A DNA stretch of 64,000 nucleotides from Chamaelirium japonicum (lineage: Eukaryota > Streptophyta > Magnoliopsida > Liliales > Melanthiaceae). Numbering within the stretch: the first letter of the stretch is position 1; every line of letters begins with the position of its first letter. This document shows positions 12,440-23,571 of the stretch, piece after piece. Under the pieces are notes generated by a model. It was not told the DNA's origin. It saw only the letters and a list, made by a program, of their open reading frames with translations, and did no database searches. Position numbers and translations under genes: made by a program. The DNA is taken from NCBI GenBank assembly GCA_947650365.1, contig OX393557.1, positions 30,973,708-31,037,707 on the forward strand, written 5' to 3'.

Positions 12440-15400
12440 AACATTAATCATCAAACAAGGAAGAGTACTGGGACCGCATCGCTGACTCGAGCTCCCACGT
12501 AGCCTCGTCCTCACTACAGTGCTGCCACTGCACCTTCACCATGGGGATGGTCTTTGTATGAAGCACTCAATCTTCACTAGCCAAGATCCTGACCGGTCGC
12601 TCCTCATAGGATGCGTCTGAACTGAGGGTCAGGTCCTGCCAATCTAACACGTGCGACGGGTCTGGCTCATACCTCCGAAGCATTGACACGTGAAAGACAC
12701 CGTGGACACTAGAGAGCTGCGGGGGCAGTGCCAGATGATATGCCACCTCACCAACTCTCTCCAAGATCTCGAAAGGACCTATGAACCTCGGAGCCAACTT
12801 CCCTTTCTTCCCAAATCTGGTGATGCCTCGCCAAGGGGAAACCTTCAGGAAGACATGGTCTCCGACAGTAAATTTGAGCGGGCGTCGACGCACATCTGCG
12901 TAGCTCTTCTGTCGACTCTGCGCCGCTCTAAGTCGCTCTCTAATCAGCTGGATCTTCTCAGTCGTCTCCTGGACAAACTCTGGCCCCAAGAGACTCCGCT
13001 CTCCTACCTCTGCCCAACAAAGAGGTGACTGAAATGGCCTCCCATACAAAGCCTCATAAATGGCCATGCCGATGCTAGCTTGGTGACTATTGTTGTAGGC
13101 AAACTCCACAAGAGGTAGGTGCTCCTCCCAACTACCTCCAAAATCTACTGTGCAAGCCCGCAACATATCCTCCAAAATCTGAATCGTCCTCTCTGACTGG
13201 CCATCCGTCTGCGGGTGAAACGCAGTGCTAAAACTGAGCTCCATCCCCAAAGCTGTCTGCAGGCTCTCCCAAAATCGAGAAACGAACCGAGGATCTCGAT
13301 CCGAGACAATGGAAACTGAAACTCCGTGCAGCTTAATAATTTCCCTCACATAAAGCTTTGCTCGGTCGATGGATGTCATCGTCGTCCGCATCGGAAGAAA
13401 GTGCGCCGACTTCGTCAGTCGGTCCACGATCACCCAAACTGAGTCATGTTTGTTCCGGGTCAGAGGCAACCCCGAAACAAAGTCCATTGTGATGTGCTCC
13501 CATTTCCACTCAGCTACTGGAAGCGGCTGCAGTAATCCAGCCGGTCTCTGGTGCTCAGCCTTGACTTGCTGACAAGTCAAACATCTAGACACAAAGACGG
13601 CCACGTCACGCTTCATGCCCTTCCACCAGAACTGTCTTCTCAAATCATGATACATCTTGGTGCCGCCAGGGTGCACCGAGAATCTGGATCGATGCACCTC
13701 TTACAACACCTCCTCTCGAACCTCCTTATCAACAGAGAGGCACAACCTCCTCTGAAATCTCAGACCTCCATCAGCATCGATCGACCAATCCGGGACAAAC
13801 TCTCTACTGTCGCACCGCACTCTAATCTCCTCCAACTCAAAATCCAACCTCTATGTTGTAATCACCTTCTGAAGTAGGCTAGGATGCACTCGCATGGTGC
13901 ACAACACGGTATGAGAGGACTCCTACTGAACCCACAAATCAAAGCCTTCTATCGTGGCCAGAAAGTCCTGTCGATCAGTTACCAATCTAGCAAGCTGGAT
14001 ATGGGACTTTCGGCTCAAGGCATCAGCAATAACATTTGCTTTACCAGGGTGGTACAAGAACGAATAGTTGAAATCCTTCAAGACCTCGATCCATCTCCTC
14101 TGACGCATATTCAGATCCTTCTGACTCCCGATGTATCGCAGACTCTTATGGTCGCAATACATGTCGAACTCCTCACCGTACAAGTAGTGCCTCCATATCT
14201 TCAGGGCGAAAGCCACTGCAGCCAACTTCAAGTCATGGGTGGGATAGTTCCTCTCGTGAGTCTTCGATTTCCTAGAGGCATAGGCTACTACCCTACCATC
14301 CTGCATCAGTACAGCTCCAAGCCCCATCAGTGAGGCATCGGTGAAGACAACATAACCTTTGCCACTGGCCGGAATCGTAAGCACTGGGGCCGAAGTAAGA
14401 CGCCTCTTCAACTCCCGGAAGGACTTTTTACAATCTTCCGACCACTCGAACCTGACACCCTTCTTTGTCAGAAGGGTGAGAGGTGCTGCTAGACGAGAAA
14501 ATCCCTCCACAAAACGTCTATAATAGCCTGCTAGCCCCAAGAAACTCTTGATCTCAAATACGTTCTTCGGCTGCTCCCAGTCCATCACGGCCTCTATCTT
14601 CGATGGATCCACAGAGATGCCTTCCTGCGAGACAACGTGTCCGAGAAATTTCACCTCCTGCATCCAAAACTCACACTTATTGAGCTTGGCATACAGTTGG
14701 TGGTCTCTGAGGGTCTGCAACACATCACTCAAGTGCTCTCGATGATCTTCCTCTGTCTTGGAGTAAATGAGAACATCATCCATAAATACTACAACGAATC
14801 TATCCAGGAACATGCTAAAGACTCGGTTCATCAGATCCATAAATGCTGCAGGGGCATTCGTTAGACCGAAGGGCATGACCAAGAACTTATAGTGCCCATA
14901 TCGCGTCCGAAATGTCGTCTTCGGAATATCCTCTGCTCTCACAGCCAACTGGTGATATCCGGTCCTCAAGTCAATCTTTGAGAAATAGCAAGCCCCCTTC
15001 AGCTGATCAAATAGGTCCTCAATTCGCGGTAAAGGGTACTTGTTCTTGATCGTTATGCTATTCAGCTTACGATAGTCGATACAAAGCCTCTTCATCCCAT
15101 CCTTCTTCTGAGCAAAAAGAACTGGGGCTCCCCAAGGAGATGTGCTGGGACGAATGAAGCCTCTATCGAGTAACTCCTCCAACTGGGTCTTCAGCTCCTT
15201 TAGCTCCGCGGGAGCCATCCTATATGGAGCAACCGAGATCGGTGCTGCTCCCGGTGCCAGATCTATAGCAAACTCAACCTCTCGAGGTGGAGGCAAGCCT
15301 GGAAGCTCATCTGGGAAGACATCCAGAAACTCATGAACCATCGGTGGTAGCACTACTGGGTTCCCATCTTTATCTCTACTCGGTAGCTGCGCTAGTAAGC

Positions 15401-15824
15401 TGAGGGTTATCTGTTGCAGCGGTACCGAGCACAAGATCTTCTGCTGGTCTCCCAAGAAGTAAAAAGCCTCGCTCCCCGGAGGTGAGAATGTGACCTTCTT
15501 AGTAAAGCAATCAAGGGTAATGTGATAGGCTGACATCCAATCCATCCCAAGCAGTACGTCCACTCCTCCTAAGTTCAGGACAATGAGGTCTGCCGAGAGC
15601 TCTCTGTCTCCTATATGAATGATGCAGTCCCGGCAGATCCGGTCCATATCGATACTTACCCTGAGCGGTGAAAACACCGACAGAGTATGACCCAATGGAA
15701 CCGATTCCAGTCCCAAAGTCTTGACAAAACTAGGGACGATATAGGAATGAGTAGACCCACTATCGAAATAAACGAAAGCAAGGGTCGAAAACACAAGAAG
15801 GGTACCAAGTATTATCGGAAACAC
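12440..15824 (-). pseudogene. Chromovirus pol: protease, RT, RNase H, integrase, chromodomain
   Basis: Protease shows [12 protein letters not shown]. Reverse transcriptase shows the LCIDYRKLN region and the active-site block FMDDVLIYS. RNase H includes [13 protein letters not shown] and YCDHKSLRY. Integrase shows a zinc-binding start, then WVIVDRLTKSAHFLP, VSDRDPRFVSRFW and HPQTDGQSERTIQ. Downstream sequence encodes a chromodomain-like stretch containing EATWELES, the part of chromoviral integrases thought to guide insertion to particular chromatin. Treated as a fossil with a few breaks; longest open pieces are 13923-15824 and 12567-13697. Confidence 0.9.
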
Positions 15825-15993
15825 GTAAGAAACTTATCTAGCTACCGGTTGCCATAGGTTCTAACGAGTCAAAACTAATAGCAAAGACAACTACACCATT
15901 ACGTCTACGAATTGAAATTCTAAGTTCAGGGCTACCTTCGATCGCTCCCCCAGAAGCCTCTGGGTCTTGACCAACTAGCATGTACGTCCTTCC

Positions 15994-17142
15994 TTAAGCC
16001 TGGTTGCCTCCTCCGCCCTGACGGGGAAAAGGCCTCTGCTGCAGTGGATGGGGAGGACGCTGCTGCTGCTGAGCTCTCTGTGGAGGCCTCTGCTGCTGCA
16101 CAGGTGGTGGCGGCAAAGCAGGCCTCTGGGGTGGAGCTGGTAGGAGTAGCTGCCGACGAAGCTGTGGGCAGTTCCACTTCAGATGCTCCAACGAACCGCA
16201 CTGAAAACATCCACGCCGTGGCGGTCCAAGAGCTGGAGGACCACGAAAGTTCTGAGGCTGGCGCGGTGGTGGTCGAGTCTCCATAGGATTAAACCTCTTC
16301 TGAGTTGGTGGGCCATTACGACTGCTGCCACTCTGCTTCTCCATGATAGCACGGGATTCCTTCAACTCCTGCTCCACTGCCAGGGACCGGTTGACCAACT
16401 CCTCATAAGATTGCCCCAAGAAAGGGGTAACCCTACCTCTGATCGCTGGATTCAAGCCATGCTCAAAGCGCAAGACTCTCCTACCGTCGGTCGCCACCTG
16501 GTGTGGAGCATACCTCGCAAGCTCCGAGAACTTGGCCTGATACTGTGTCACAGTACGAGATCCCTGATAGAGCGCCAGAAACTCCATCTCCATCTGGTTC
16601 TACACGATAACCGGAAAGAACTTCTTCCGAAAGAGTTTCTCGAACTCCTGCCACGTAATCACTCCTCGATCTGCTACTCTGGTGCGCTGGATAGTCTGTC
16701 ACCAGAAGTCTGCCTCAGCCTCAAACTGGTACGAGGCGAAGGTCACTTTCCTATCATCGGTGATGCCCAACGCGTTCAGTATCTTCTCAGTCTGCTGGAA
16801 CCATTGATCGGCCTCTATGGGGTCTGGCTTGCCCTTGAAGCTCGGTGGTCTCATCGCCTTGAAGTCTTTCAGCAATTTCCCTTGCCGCTCGCCCTCAGCC
16901 TGCTGACGAGCCTGGGCCTGGGCAAGAGCAGCCTGTGCTAGCTCGGCCTGCTGCTGAGCAGCCGTCTGCTGCTGCGCAACAGCAGCCTGCTGCTGTTGGA
17001 CCATGGTGGCCATCCCCTGGAGCATTTCCATCATCCGAGCCGTGCTATCAGACGCAGAGGACGATCCTGCTCCGTTGCTCGCACCATTTCCACTCCTAGT
17101 ACCCGCCATCTGAAATAAAAAGATAGCCCTAACGTCAACCAT
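15994..17142 (-). pseudogene. Chromovirus gag with CCHC zinc knuckle
   Basis: Two open pieces, 16699-17142 and 15994-16593. The first has a Gln/Ala-rich coiled-coil-like segment followed by FKGKPDPIEADQWFQQ, typical of plant gypsy gag. The second has the capsid-like segment FSELARYAPHQV and a knuckle CFQCGSLEHLKWNC (CX2CX4HX4C). Would form the virus-like particle core and bind element RNA. Fossil. Confidence 0.85.
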
Positions 17143-17230
17143 CTACTAACCAACTATTTAGACTCTAGACTTAGACTCCTAATCCTAGAAACTAACCCCT
17201 AGGAATATATCCCTAGGCTCTGATACCAGC

Positions 17231-18158
17231 TGTCACGCTCCAGAAATCTGAAGACTGATTCCTGGGATGTGAGGTGAGAAAAGGAAGAGAGTTCTGGATA
17301 TGGTTGCTTAACTATGCCAATTTAGGATTCTCACTGGGCTCTTTCTACGCTCACACACAAGCAAATAAAAGGAGGGGGAGAAACAAAAGATCGGGCTCGA
17401 CCTTTAAAAGGGATATCCTTTCAGTACATGCGACTCAACGGTGTCACAACATACTGACAGAATATCCTCTAAAGGAGCACGAGGCTCAAGCCTCCGACGG
17501 CGAGCCAAGTATCTCTCACCCGCTCCCTAATACTCGGTGCATCTGTCTGGAGGTCCTATCTACTGAGCTTGTCAAATTAGGTCAATTATTCGTCTTATAT
17601 TTTTGTGGTGATCTAACCTAGGCTTGGGGCCTTGAGGAGAGGCCTACCCAAAGAATTCAGCTGGCACATTACCACTTATCAAACTAACTAACTAATTAAA
17701 ACTTATTCCAATCCAATAGATTACAACGAATGAAAGAGACTAATGTTAAAATCGACATACTAGAATTAAAAGGAAAATGCTGCAACTCTAAACTCGTTCC
17801 TGGACTCCTACTGCTACTCCGATGCCTCAGCTCCTGCAGAAGGGTCTACTCGTGGGAATGAGTAGCCCCCAAAAATACATTTGGGAGATTAGCCAAATAA
17901 ATGGCAAGTGACAAGCTAACAATTTTAATAATTAACAACGCTCAAATTTTAAGAAAATTTATTGATTAACCTAATTGTCAAGCTATGTTCTCAATCACGT
18001 CCTATGTGTCCATGCAATTTCTACATTCACATGCAAATCCTACTGTCGCTAGGTCATCGTGTAAACAGTCATACAATTCAAAATTTATAATCAAACTATT
18101 ACACACTCATACATGAACCCCAGATATTTTGTTCAACCTGCCCCCGGTCGGGCATTAC
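17231..18158 (-). repeat. Right (5') LTR of the chromovirus, truncated
   Basis: Aligns with 9092-10017 from TGTCACGC onward at about 97% by hand count. Similarity in this orientation stops at about 18158, well short of the 3.3-kb length of the left LTR. Confidence 0.88.
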
Positions 18159-18384
18159 TGTCACTCTGTCCCGGGGAGTTGAAGTCCCCATAGTAAAGCA
18201 AGTTGGGCGGTAGAGCTCCACCGTGAAAGACGGGAAACCCCTTATGATCATCTGGGTGAATTGTGCATGGTGTTGGAGGATGCACGGCGAGAGAGTTGGC
18301 CCTCTACTGGTGTTGGAGGATGCAAGGCAACAGAGTGACACCCAGATATTAGTTGTCTCAACCTGCCCCCGGTCGGGTATTTTG
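18159..18384. repeat. Inverted and duplicated LTR segment
   Basis: About 18163-18305 is the reverse complement of left-LTR sequence at about 10044-10186 (around CTCCCCGGGACAGGG). It is bracketed by TGTCACTCTGT and ACAGAGTGACA, which are inverted copies of each other. After it, 18344-18384 repeats in direct orientation the GTTCAACCTGCCCCCGGTCG stretch already seen at 18121-18155. Confidence 0.75.
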
Positions 18385-18505
18385 ACCCCCCAAGAAGTTA
18401 TGGAATTTGATGAAATTTGGTGAGGTTGTTGCCTAGGATAAGATGATCATCCTCACCAATTTTCATCAAATTCCAAAACTTTTAGGGGGGGTCAAATAGT
18501 CGAAG
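18385..18505. repeat. Hairpin repeat (about 120 bp), TTTGATGAAATTTGG family
   Basis: Near-palindrome: TTTTGACCCCCCAAGAAGTT, GAATTTGATGAAATTTGGTG and GTTGCCTAGGATAAGATGAT on the left answer CACCAATTTTCATCAAATTC and AGGGGGGGTCAAA on the right. Relatives lie at 31575-31695 and 31755-31865, and the adjacent CTGCAGTCACCGTTAAAAT is also shared with 31720-31740. Confidence 0.8.
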
Positions 18506-19598
18506 CAATGTTCTGCCGTCTGCAGTCACCGTTAAAATTCGAAGTGCATGATATAGTCCCCGTGGTCACGTTGTACGTGAGGCATACCTCCTGTCGTCTC
18601 CCTCCATCCTCTTTTCAAAAATTTGGGCCCGATGTCTTCTCCCACGTCATCGACGATCGCTGCACGCCATCGATTTGGGGTGCGATAGACTGATCGGAGG
18701 TGCCGTTATCCCCCTCCCCCATCTCCTCCTTCTGCTCTGACCCAAAAGGCAACCCAATCTCTTCACCCTCCTCACAGGCAATAGCTACCATGGCACCTAG
18801 GATACAATCCACCCGTACGTTGGTGGTTGTTGCCGTCATACTGGGGTGCGATATAACGGCTGAAGGTACCACAGGGGAGGTGATTGCCATCGAGCCTGAG
18901 GAGGGAGTCTTAGTTACTGCCAACGTGACATCGGAGACACACGTCAACCACTTAATCCCCGAACAAGGGTTGACCGTGGTCCGAGGAGGAGACTATATCA
19001 TACGCTTTGTTACAAGTCCAATCAATATGAATAGGAGAAAAAAAAAAATCAATGTGACGGTTGCACAGTCCGACAATGATGTGTATGATCTTTATTTAAG
19101 ATTCAAACAAAACCTAACTTAAGTGCTATTCAGCCCGAAGTGTTTGTCATGAATGATCAGCCCGATTGACATAGCATCGGATCCTTGCATCACTTTGCCT
19201 GCCAGTTCGGATGGAATGCGACTCACTAGTCAGGACTGGGTGCAACGGGCGGCTCTAATCAAGATTCAATAACTTACCTATTTTTTTTATAAATGTTATG
19301 TGCAAGACGGCAAAAAGGACAGGAGAGTGCCAAGAAGGTGCTTCCAATACATGGCTTTGCCTTTCACTGCAGCTTCCATGGGATACGCATATCCCCTCCA
19401 ACAAAATAAAAAAGAAAGTTATAATTTTGTTTTGTACAAAATAAAAATAGAGGGGATGGAATATCAAAGATTCCACGTCATCTATTTACACCGTCCAGAT
19501 CTCATCCGTTTTTTACCGTTACAAAAAAAAAAGGAAGAGAACCACAATTTTGAAAAAAAAATAAAACCCGGTCTAACTGTACAAACCAGAGGAGCGGC
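18506..19598. other. No recognised gene; 3' flank of the HLS1-like gene
   Basis: A 140-codon plus-strand frame (18700-19122) and an antisense frame (18615-18947) overlap; neither resembles a family I know. The stretch 19130-19260 shares scattered similarity with 33360-33520 (GCTATTCAGCC, TGCCAGTT, GTCAGGACTGGG), so at least that part is repetitive. A short A-rich stretch at 19530-19565 lies just past the gene's stop codon. Confidence 0.4.
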
Positions 19599-21032
19599 TC
19601 AGAACTCCCGGGGGTCGACGAAGATGGAGTAACCCGGGGAAGACTTGGTCCAGTCCCCGATGGCGCTGTCGCTGTAGTCGTCGGCCAGGCGCTTCACGCA
19701 CCACAGGTCCTCCGCGCACGACAGCCGACTCCAGTGGGGGATCCCTGCCCTGAGCGGCTCGCAGCTCGCCACCTCCGCCGCCACCACCTGGCACCCCCCC
19801 TCCCGCGCCAGGTTGTGCGCGTGCCGGCACACCGACCGCAGCAGCGCCGCTGCCCTGGGTCCCTCCCCGCCCACCCCATACAACAAGTACAGCCCGAACG
19901 GCCGGAACAGGTCCGGTACCGACGGGATCCGGAGCCAGGGGAGCGCACGGTCCGCCGCCCGGGACGCCCACGCCAGCCCCCGCCGCAGCCGCGAAGCCCC
20001 CCGCACCTCCAGCCGGAACACCGCCTTGCAGTCCCACACGCTCGCCACCGCCCACGACTCCGGCGGGTCGGCCAGGAACGCGCCGACGTCCCCCGGAAAG
20101 ATGTATCCCGCCGGGACGGCGAGGAAGGTGCCGAGGGAGAGGGGGTTCCGGAGGACGGCGTCGATGTCGCGGGGGAAGAACTCGACGGTGGAGAAGCGGC
20201 GGCGGTAGAGGAGCTCGGCTTCGGCGGGGGTGAGGTGGATGAGGGAGGCGCCGCGGGGGAGGGGGTGGCGATGGGCGAAGACCGGCTGGACGAGGATGGC
20301 CGGGGTGCGGAACTTGGAGTATCCGCACCGGCCGGTGAAGAGGCGGACGGACGGCACGTTGTCCATGTCCGTCGCCATGTAGGCGTACTCCGCCCCCTTA
20401 CCTCTGAACCACTCCTCCATCTGCCCCACCAGCCTCAGCCCGATCCCCATCCTCCTGAAAGTAGCAATAAAAAACCAAGCAATGATCTACCCACGATCGA
20501 ACCTTCCACAAGTGGAGGACGGAATTTATTCATTGTCTGGCCAAAAGCAGCCATCATGGTGGTGGGGTCTTACCGGTGGGAAGGGGTGACGCGCAGGCCG
20601 AGGATGTAGCCGAGCTTGGTGTAGACGGGGGAGGCCAACATGGCGGCGGCGCCGCCCTGACGTGGTGCTTTCTTGCCGCAGGTGACGGTCTTGACGCAGC
20701 CGCGGATGAGGCCCACGATCTCCTTCTCCGCCCCACCCACCGTTTCGGCCACCTTCATTTCGATACAAGAATCCAAACCCACGTGAGAAAAATGAACGAG
20801 CAAAAAAAAAAGGAAATTTCAGGGTTAGAAGAGGAGGAACGGGCCGGGGAAACATACAGACCAGAACGAGGAAGGCGGGGGAGTGACGGACGCGACACAC
20901 GGGGTCGCCGAGGAGGTCCGTGTAGAGTGACATCTTGCCGCTCGGGCCGACCTCGCACGTCAGGTCCACTGCCTCCGCCCCCGGCCGGTCCCTCTCCGGA
21001 TCGAACTCCCTCACCACGATCTCCACCTCCAT
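19599..21032 (-). CDS. HLS1-like: HOOKLESS1-like GNAT N-acetyltransferase, three exons
   Basis: Three exons on the minus strand: 21032-20862, 20752-20574 and 20454-19599, with GT-AG introns of 109 and 119 bp. They give 401 residues, close to Arabidopsis HLS1 (403 from memory). Conserved blocks are CEVGPSGKMSLYTDLLGDP, KEIVGLIRGCVKTVTCGKK, the acetyl-CoA loop LRVTPSHRRMGIG (about residues 109-122), RFSTVEFFPRDID, SVWDCKAVFRLEVRGASRLRR as a longer block, GIPHWSRLSCAEDLW and the C-terminal SIFVDPREF. HLS1 proteins act in the nucleus and link ethylene, auxin and light signals in apical hook bending; their acetyl target here is unknown. I chose the ATG at 21032 because it aligns with the family start; an upstream in-frame ATG at 21065 would add only CT-repeat-encoded residues. 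The coding sequence is very GC-rich. It looks intact. HLS1 versus an HLS1-like paralogue cannot be settled here. Confidence 0.93.
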
Positions 21033-21058
21033 CTCTCTCTCTCTCTCTCTCTCTCTAA
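21033..21058. repeat. (CT/GA) microsatellite in the 5' leader of the HLS1-like gene
   Basis: A 22-bp or longer CT run directly upstream of the start codon (GA on the sense strand). More CT-rich blocks follow at 21151-21180, 21388-21432 and a GA run at 21497-21520. GA/CT runs near start codons are common in plant leaders and are sites for GAGA-binding BPC proteins. Confidence 0.75.
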
Positions 21059-21351
21059 TCTTCACTGGTCTCTCTTATAGAATCGAGAAGAGAGAGCTAG
21101 CGATGGGCGCGCAGAAGCATGCAGGCAACCATATTGAGGCTTCTTCGTTGCTTCTCTCTCTCTCTCTGTCTCTCTCTCTAGCCCTTGATCACGTGTGGAG
21201 CACTCGATCGACTCCACTTCTATTCAAGCTGATTCGTTCTCTCGATCACGAACTTCGCTCTTTTATTTGGCTTTCCTTCTCTTCTATGTACCTTCCCTCT
21301 TCCTTAGACGGGGATGAGTGTATGATTAGATCTCCTATGCGACCGGACGAG

Positions 21352-21366
21352 TGGGTATAAATACCC
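21352..21366. promoter_or_regulatory. Palindromic TATA-like site, possible two-way promoter
   Basis: GGGTATAAATACCC reads as TATAAATA on the plus strand and TATTTATA on the minus strand. It lies about 320 bp upstream of the HLS1-like start codon and about 168 bp upstream of a plus-strand ATG at 21524. The CT-rich stretch after it in the plus direction resembles a plant 5' leader. Transcription start sites cannot be read from sequence alone. Confidence 0.35.
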
Positions 21367-21523
21367 ATTACTCTTGTCCCTCACGTTCTCTCTCTAGACC
21401 CCCCCTCTCTCTCTCTCCTCTCGCTCTCTCTCCCCACCGTCTACAAGGAAAGATAATATCTTTTCTTTTATATAAACAAGTCATAGTGAACCCAGAGAGA
21501 GAGAGAGAGAGAGAGAGAGCAGA

Positions 21524-21569
21524 AATGGCGGCTCTGGCTGCGGGGCTTTGTGCTGTGTGTGCCGTCTGA
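21524..21569 (+). other. Short frame MAALAAGLCAVCAV after a TATA and GA-rich leader
   Basis: ATG follows a GA run and a good context (GCAGAAATGGCGG). The frame ends after 14 codons. It could be an upstream peptide or the start of a gene that has lost its continuation; sequence from 21590 to 21960 is GC-rich and unrecognised. Weak evidence. Confidence 0.2.
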
Positions 21570-21986
21570 TCTTTTTAACAATCATGATCTCCACGGTACA
21601 CCACCCGATCGTCTAACGCATCGGGGTGCATTTATCAAAAAAAGGGGTGCGCCTTTATGGATGCCCTACGGGCTACCTTCTATTCTAGGGTTAACTGGAC
21701 CGGCGCCGGACGCCACTGGCGGCGATTCACCGCGCGCCATCAATGCTGGCTCTGCTGCCCCGGGGACCCGATATAGCTAACGGGGCGCCGTTCTGGGCGC
21801 CGCCTTGGTGGGCCCGGCGCTCCCAGCGGATAGCGTGCAAGGCCCGTGAGGGTGCACGATAGTCATGGGGGACCTGCGGGGCAGTGGAACGCCGATACGA
21901 GTTGGGGGGCCGGGAGGTCACTTCCGTTGCTTTCGAGCCGTTGGCCGGAACCCCCGGTAGGGCGGGTGGCGTGGAGTTTTATTTAA

Positions 21987-22250
21987 GGGTTATTTTGACT
22001 TTGCCCCCCAAACTTTGTCTTGAATTAGACTTTACCCCCACATTTTCATTAATTAGACTTTACCCCCCAAAACTAACTGTTCCGTCAGCTCGCCATCTAA
22101 GAGAAAGGGTGAGCTGACGGAAAAGAAATAAAGTTTTGGGGGGTTAGCTGACGGAACAGTTAATTTTGGGGGGTAAAATCTAATTAATGAAAATATGGAG
22201 GGTAAAGTCTAATTCAAGGCAAAATTTGGGGGGCAAAGTCAAAATAACCC
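21987..22250. mobile_element. Mutator-like foldback MITE, 264 bp
   Basis: Long terminal inverted repeats of about 100 bp start GGGTTATTTTGACTTTGCCC on both ends, with a short unpaired centre around GCCATCTAAGAG. Flanked by near-perfect 9-bp duplications, TTTATTTAA (21978-21986) and ATTATTTAA (22251-22259). The 9-bp duplication and GGG terminus point to a Mutator-type transposase. It lies about 950 bp upstream of the HLS1-like start. Confidence 0.9.
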
Positions 22251-22259
22251 ATTATTTAA

Positions 22260-22843
22260 TATTGCGGCCGAAAGCCGTTTCGGGCGACAATGATTGGGAT
22301 TCGCTTCTTTTCCCTACGTTCGGATGAACACGACCGGTGCGGCCCGCCTCACCCCCCGTGCAACCCGGTGGCCCCCGCCCCCGCCACCGCCAGATGGGTT
22401 AGCATCCATCACGGCCGTCCAATCCAGCCGCCGCCCGTTCGGTGGGCCGTTTCTTTCCCCCCGCCGTCCATCCCCATCGCCCGTTTAACTCAACGGCCGT
22501 TCCACGTACCCTTGATTCCCTTAACCCCCCTGGTCCACGTCCATCTCCATCAATCATCGACTCAATGGTCGTTGATCCTCCATTTCCCACTATTCGCCAC
22601 GATGCTACTTCAATCAAGCGGTCCCGATTGGGACACACTACTTGCACCATCCCTTATCTTTACTTTACGCTTATTCGAGAAGTAACCAATCAACACCAAA
22701 AAGGAGTATCTGGTCTTTTTCATCACATAATAACAACCCATACAGTCCATGGTGCATTAAAAGATTGATAAAAGGTGTTTTATAACCTTTTTCCATCCTC
22801 CCACCATCCAAAAAAAAAAAAATTCAAAGGGAGAGAAGGTTAA

Positions 22844-22847
<4 letters not shown>
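22260..22847. other. GC-rich non-repetitive DNA, no gene seen
   Basis: Proline-rich frames on both strands overlap one another and match nothing I know. Base composition resembles the GC-rich island around the HLS1-like gene, so this may be ancestral upstream DNA of that gene. Confidence 0.4.

Positions 22848-22886
<39 letters not shown>
22848..22886. repeat. (CT)n microsatellite
   Basis: Nearly perfect CT run of about 39 bp. Confidence 0.95.
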
Positions 22887-22890
<4 letters not shown>

Positions 22891-23034
22891 GATATGCATC
22901 ACATGTGCAGCTTCTAATCAAGATAAAATTATTCCCTAACCTTGTATGGTTCCATAAACACGCACTATATCTAATGGGTAGAAAAAGAACCAAGTAACAA
23001 TGACATCAATTGGATATGTTTCATGCTTTGATTA

Positions 23035-23571
23035 GGGTAGAAAATTGATTGTTCGAAATCGACCTATTTAGGCAAAATCCAAACCTATCCCATCTTGATC
23101 GATTTTAAGGATTTTCAATCCGATTCAAACCGAACTAAAATTGGAATCCAATCCAATCCAATTAAAATCTGTTTAAATTGGATTAGATATGTCGGTTTAG
23201 GCTTTGTATATGTTCTTATTGGTCTCCCCCCCCCCCCTCTTCTAAAAGGACCTAGTTCAAACTTAAAAAGAATAATTGTTACCAAATCATTAGGCAGGCC
23301 TAAATATGATTTCTAACTGATTCTGAGTCGTCCTATAGTATTGCAATGGTTGTTGGTAGCAAGGGTATATGAGAACAAATGGTATATTTAATAAAATATT
23401 ATATGTATATACGTATGTTGGTTCTGTTCGATTTAGATCGGTTTTGAATTTACAAATCCATCAACCGGTCTAATCATGTCGGTTTTTTAAAAACCCAATC
23501 CGATCCGATCCATTGTGTGTGTCGAAACTGATCAAAATTGATCGATTTGGTTTGGAACCTGCACACCCCTA
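23035..23571. mobile_element. Degenerate hAT-like element
   Basis: The right end, read in reverse complement, starts TAGGGGTGTGCAGGTTCC, the same kind of terminus as the elements at 1682 and 45687. The interior is rich in AATCCGATT/AATCCAATCC stretches and GGTTTGG blocks typical of this group. The left end (about 23035, TTAGGGTAGAAAATTGAT) is only a weak match and no clear 8-bp duplication is visible. Confidence 0.45.

Larger units (their letters stand above)
9092..18384 (-). mobile_element. Ty3-gypsy chromovirus (Tekay/Del type), fossil
   Basis: A minus-strand LTR retrotransposon. In its own direction: right LTR, methionine-tRNA-type primer site (TGGTATCAGAGCC, about 17216-17228), gag with zinc knuckle, protease, reverse transcriptase, RNase H, integrase and a C-terminal chromodomain, then the left LTR. 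The chromodomain and very long LTR fit the Tekay/Del clade. The right LTR is incomplete and rearranged. By hand count the two LTRs differ at about 25 of about 927 comparable positions (roughly 2.7%), which suggests an insertion about a million years old under usual plant LTR rates. The coding region carries a few breaks. Confidence 0.9.

Noticed and set aside
16044-16941. Plus-strand frames opposite the chromovirus gag
   Set aside because: Antisense shadows of gag; no motifs.
19734-20609. Plus-strand frame of 291 codons and other frames antisense to the HLS1-like gene
   Set aside because: Shadows of a GC-rich coding exon; the minus-strand frame matches a known family from end to end.
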